A stretch of DNA of 64,000 bases from Pseudobowmanella zhangzhouensis (GTDB lineage: Bacteria > Pseudomonadota > Gammaproteobacteria > Enterobacterales > Alteromonadaceae). A program made the translations under genes and the position numbers. Location: NCBI RefSeq assembly GCF_042662685.1, contig NZ_JBHSYO010000008.1, positions 124,001-188,000 of the forward strand. Reading direction: 5' to 3'. The notes beneath the pieces are model-generated. The model did no database searches and was not told the origin of the DNA. It worked only from the letters and a program-made list of their open reading frames with translations. This document shows positions 63,828 through 64,000 of this stretch, piece after piece. Every line of letters begins with the position of its first letter. The first letter of the stretch is position 1.

Positions 63828-64000
63828 TTGTTTTTCGATTAAATAACTGGGTTTTGAATAGGACGTTTCGATGTATCTCAAAGCCTGCTGATAGCGTTCA
63901 GGCGCGTTAATCGCCAAGCCATTCAGTTTGCGTGCGTCCAGTTTGGGTTCGTTCTTCACGACTTCTGGGGCCACGCGGCTTAATTCGGCAGCATCGAGGA
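63825..64000 (-). CDS. C-terminal 57 residues of an unrecognised phage protein (partial)
   Basis: An open frame runs in from the right edge and ends with TAA at 63825. The visible part contains PKLDARKLNGLAINAPERY and ends PSYLIEKQ. It is basic, probably helical, and belongs to the same leftward series as the ATPase. No family is recognised from this piece. Confidence 0.6.
   Translation of the reverse strand, partial: LDAAELSRVAPEVVKNEPKLDARKLNGLAINAPERYQQALRYIETSYSKPSYLIEKQ

Larger units (their letters stand above)
57638..64000. mobile_element. Left end of an integrated prophage or phage-like island (continues past the window)
   Basis: The region starts at a tRNA-Leu fragment. It contains only leftward, tightly packed genes of phage type: RecA-fold ATPase, DUF669 protein, Cas4-like nuclease, helicase, phage Dam, and small HTH regulators. 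Several neighbours overlap by 4-20 bases. No integrase, repressor, capsid or tail gene is within the visible 6.3 kb; the integrase would be expected near the intact tRNA beyond the right edge. It could be a complete temperate phage, a remnant or a satellite; the window does not tell. Confidence 0.85.

Noticed and set aside
57638..64000. A CRISPR-Cas locus, suggested by the Cas4-like nuclease
   Set aside because: No repeat array, no cas1/cas2 or effector genes; the context is a phage recombination module, where Cas4-like nucleases are common.

Overview
The window looks like a chromosome segment of a marine gammaproteobacterium of the Alteromonadales (Alteromonadaceae-like). I infer this from the gene order yacG-zapD-coaE-pilD-pilC-pilA-nadC-ampD-ampE-pdhR-aceE-aceF-lpd with acnB not far off, a backbone shared with Vibrio and Escherichia, from carboxynorspermidine polyamine genes, and from a malQ-glgB-glgX-glgP-glgC-glgA glycogen operon. 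Base composition is close to 50% GC throughout. The genus is not settled by the sequence.

Layout. 1-4,020 (+): end of an unrecognised gene, a NupC nucleoside transporter, a 2-oxoglutarate/Fe(II) oxygenase and a PafA-type periplasmic phosphatase. 4,021-18,131 (-): M19 dipeptidase with a DyP-type peroxidase, glnK-amtB behind a readable sigma-54 promoter, a lipoprotein/M28 peptidase pair, msrP-msrQ, a two-gene polyamine pathway, acnB and an HDOD protein. 18,263-25,757: DUF3300 protein, cold-shock protein, SWIM/SNF2 helicase and a secreted subtilase. 26,056-34,598 (-): lpd, aceF, aceE, pdhR, ampE, ampD. Two perfect PdhR palindromes lie upstream of pdhR. 34,667-40,598 (+): aspartic protease, nadC, pilA, pilC, pilD, coaE, zapD, yacG. 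The expected assembly ATPase gene pilB is absent between pilA and pilC. 40,595-52,684 (-): a small phosphatase/sulfurtransferase-like protein and the six-gene glycogen operon. 52,905-57,466: GGDEF-EAL protein, and an aldehyde dehydrogenase divergent from an AraC-family regulator.

From about 57,638 to the right end the character changes. A 5'-truncated tRNA-Leu(CAA), containing only the anticodon arm to CCA, marks the likely attachment-site boundary of an integrated prophage or phage-like island that continues beyond the window. All its genes here run leftwards and are tightly packed or overlapping: a Sak4-like RecA-fold ATPase, a DUF669 protein (probable single-strand DNA-binding partner), a coiled-coil/HTH protein, a Cas4-like nuclease with an iron-sulfur-type cysteine pattern plus an extra cysteine set, a small membrane protein, a DEAD/DEAH helicase, a PrtN-like regulator, a phage Dam methyltransferase and an excisionase-like HTH protein. 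Together these form a phage recombination/replication module. Integrase and repressor genes are not in the window.

Most of the window is ordinary core metabolism. The points most worth checking are the island boundary and its nuclease module, the missing pilB, the DyP peroxidase that lacks its distal arginine, and several readable regulatory sites.
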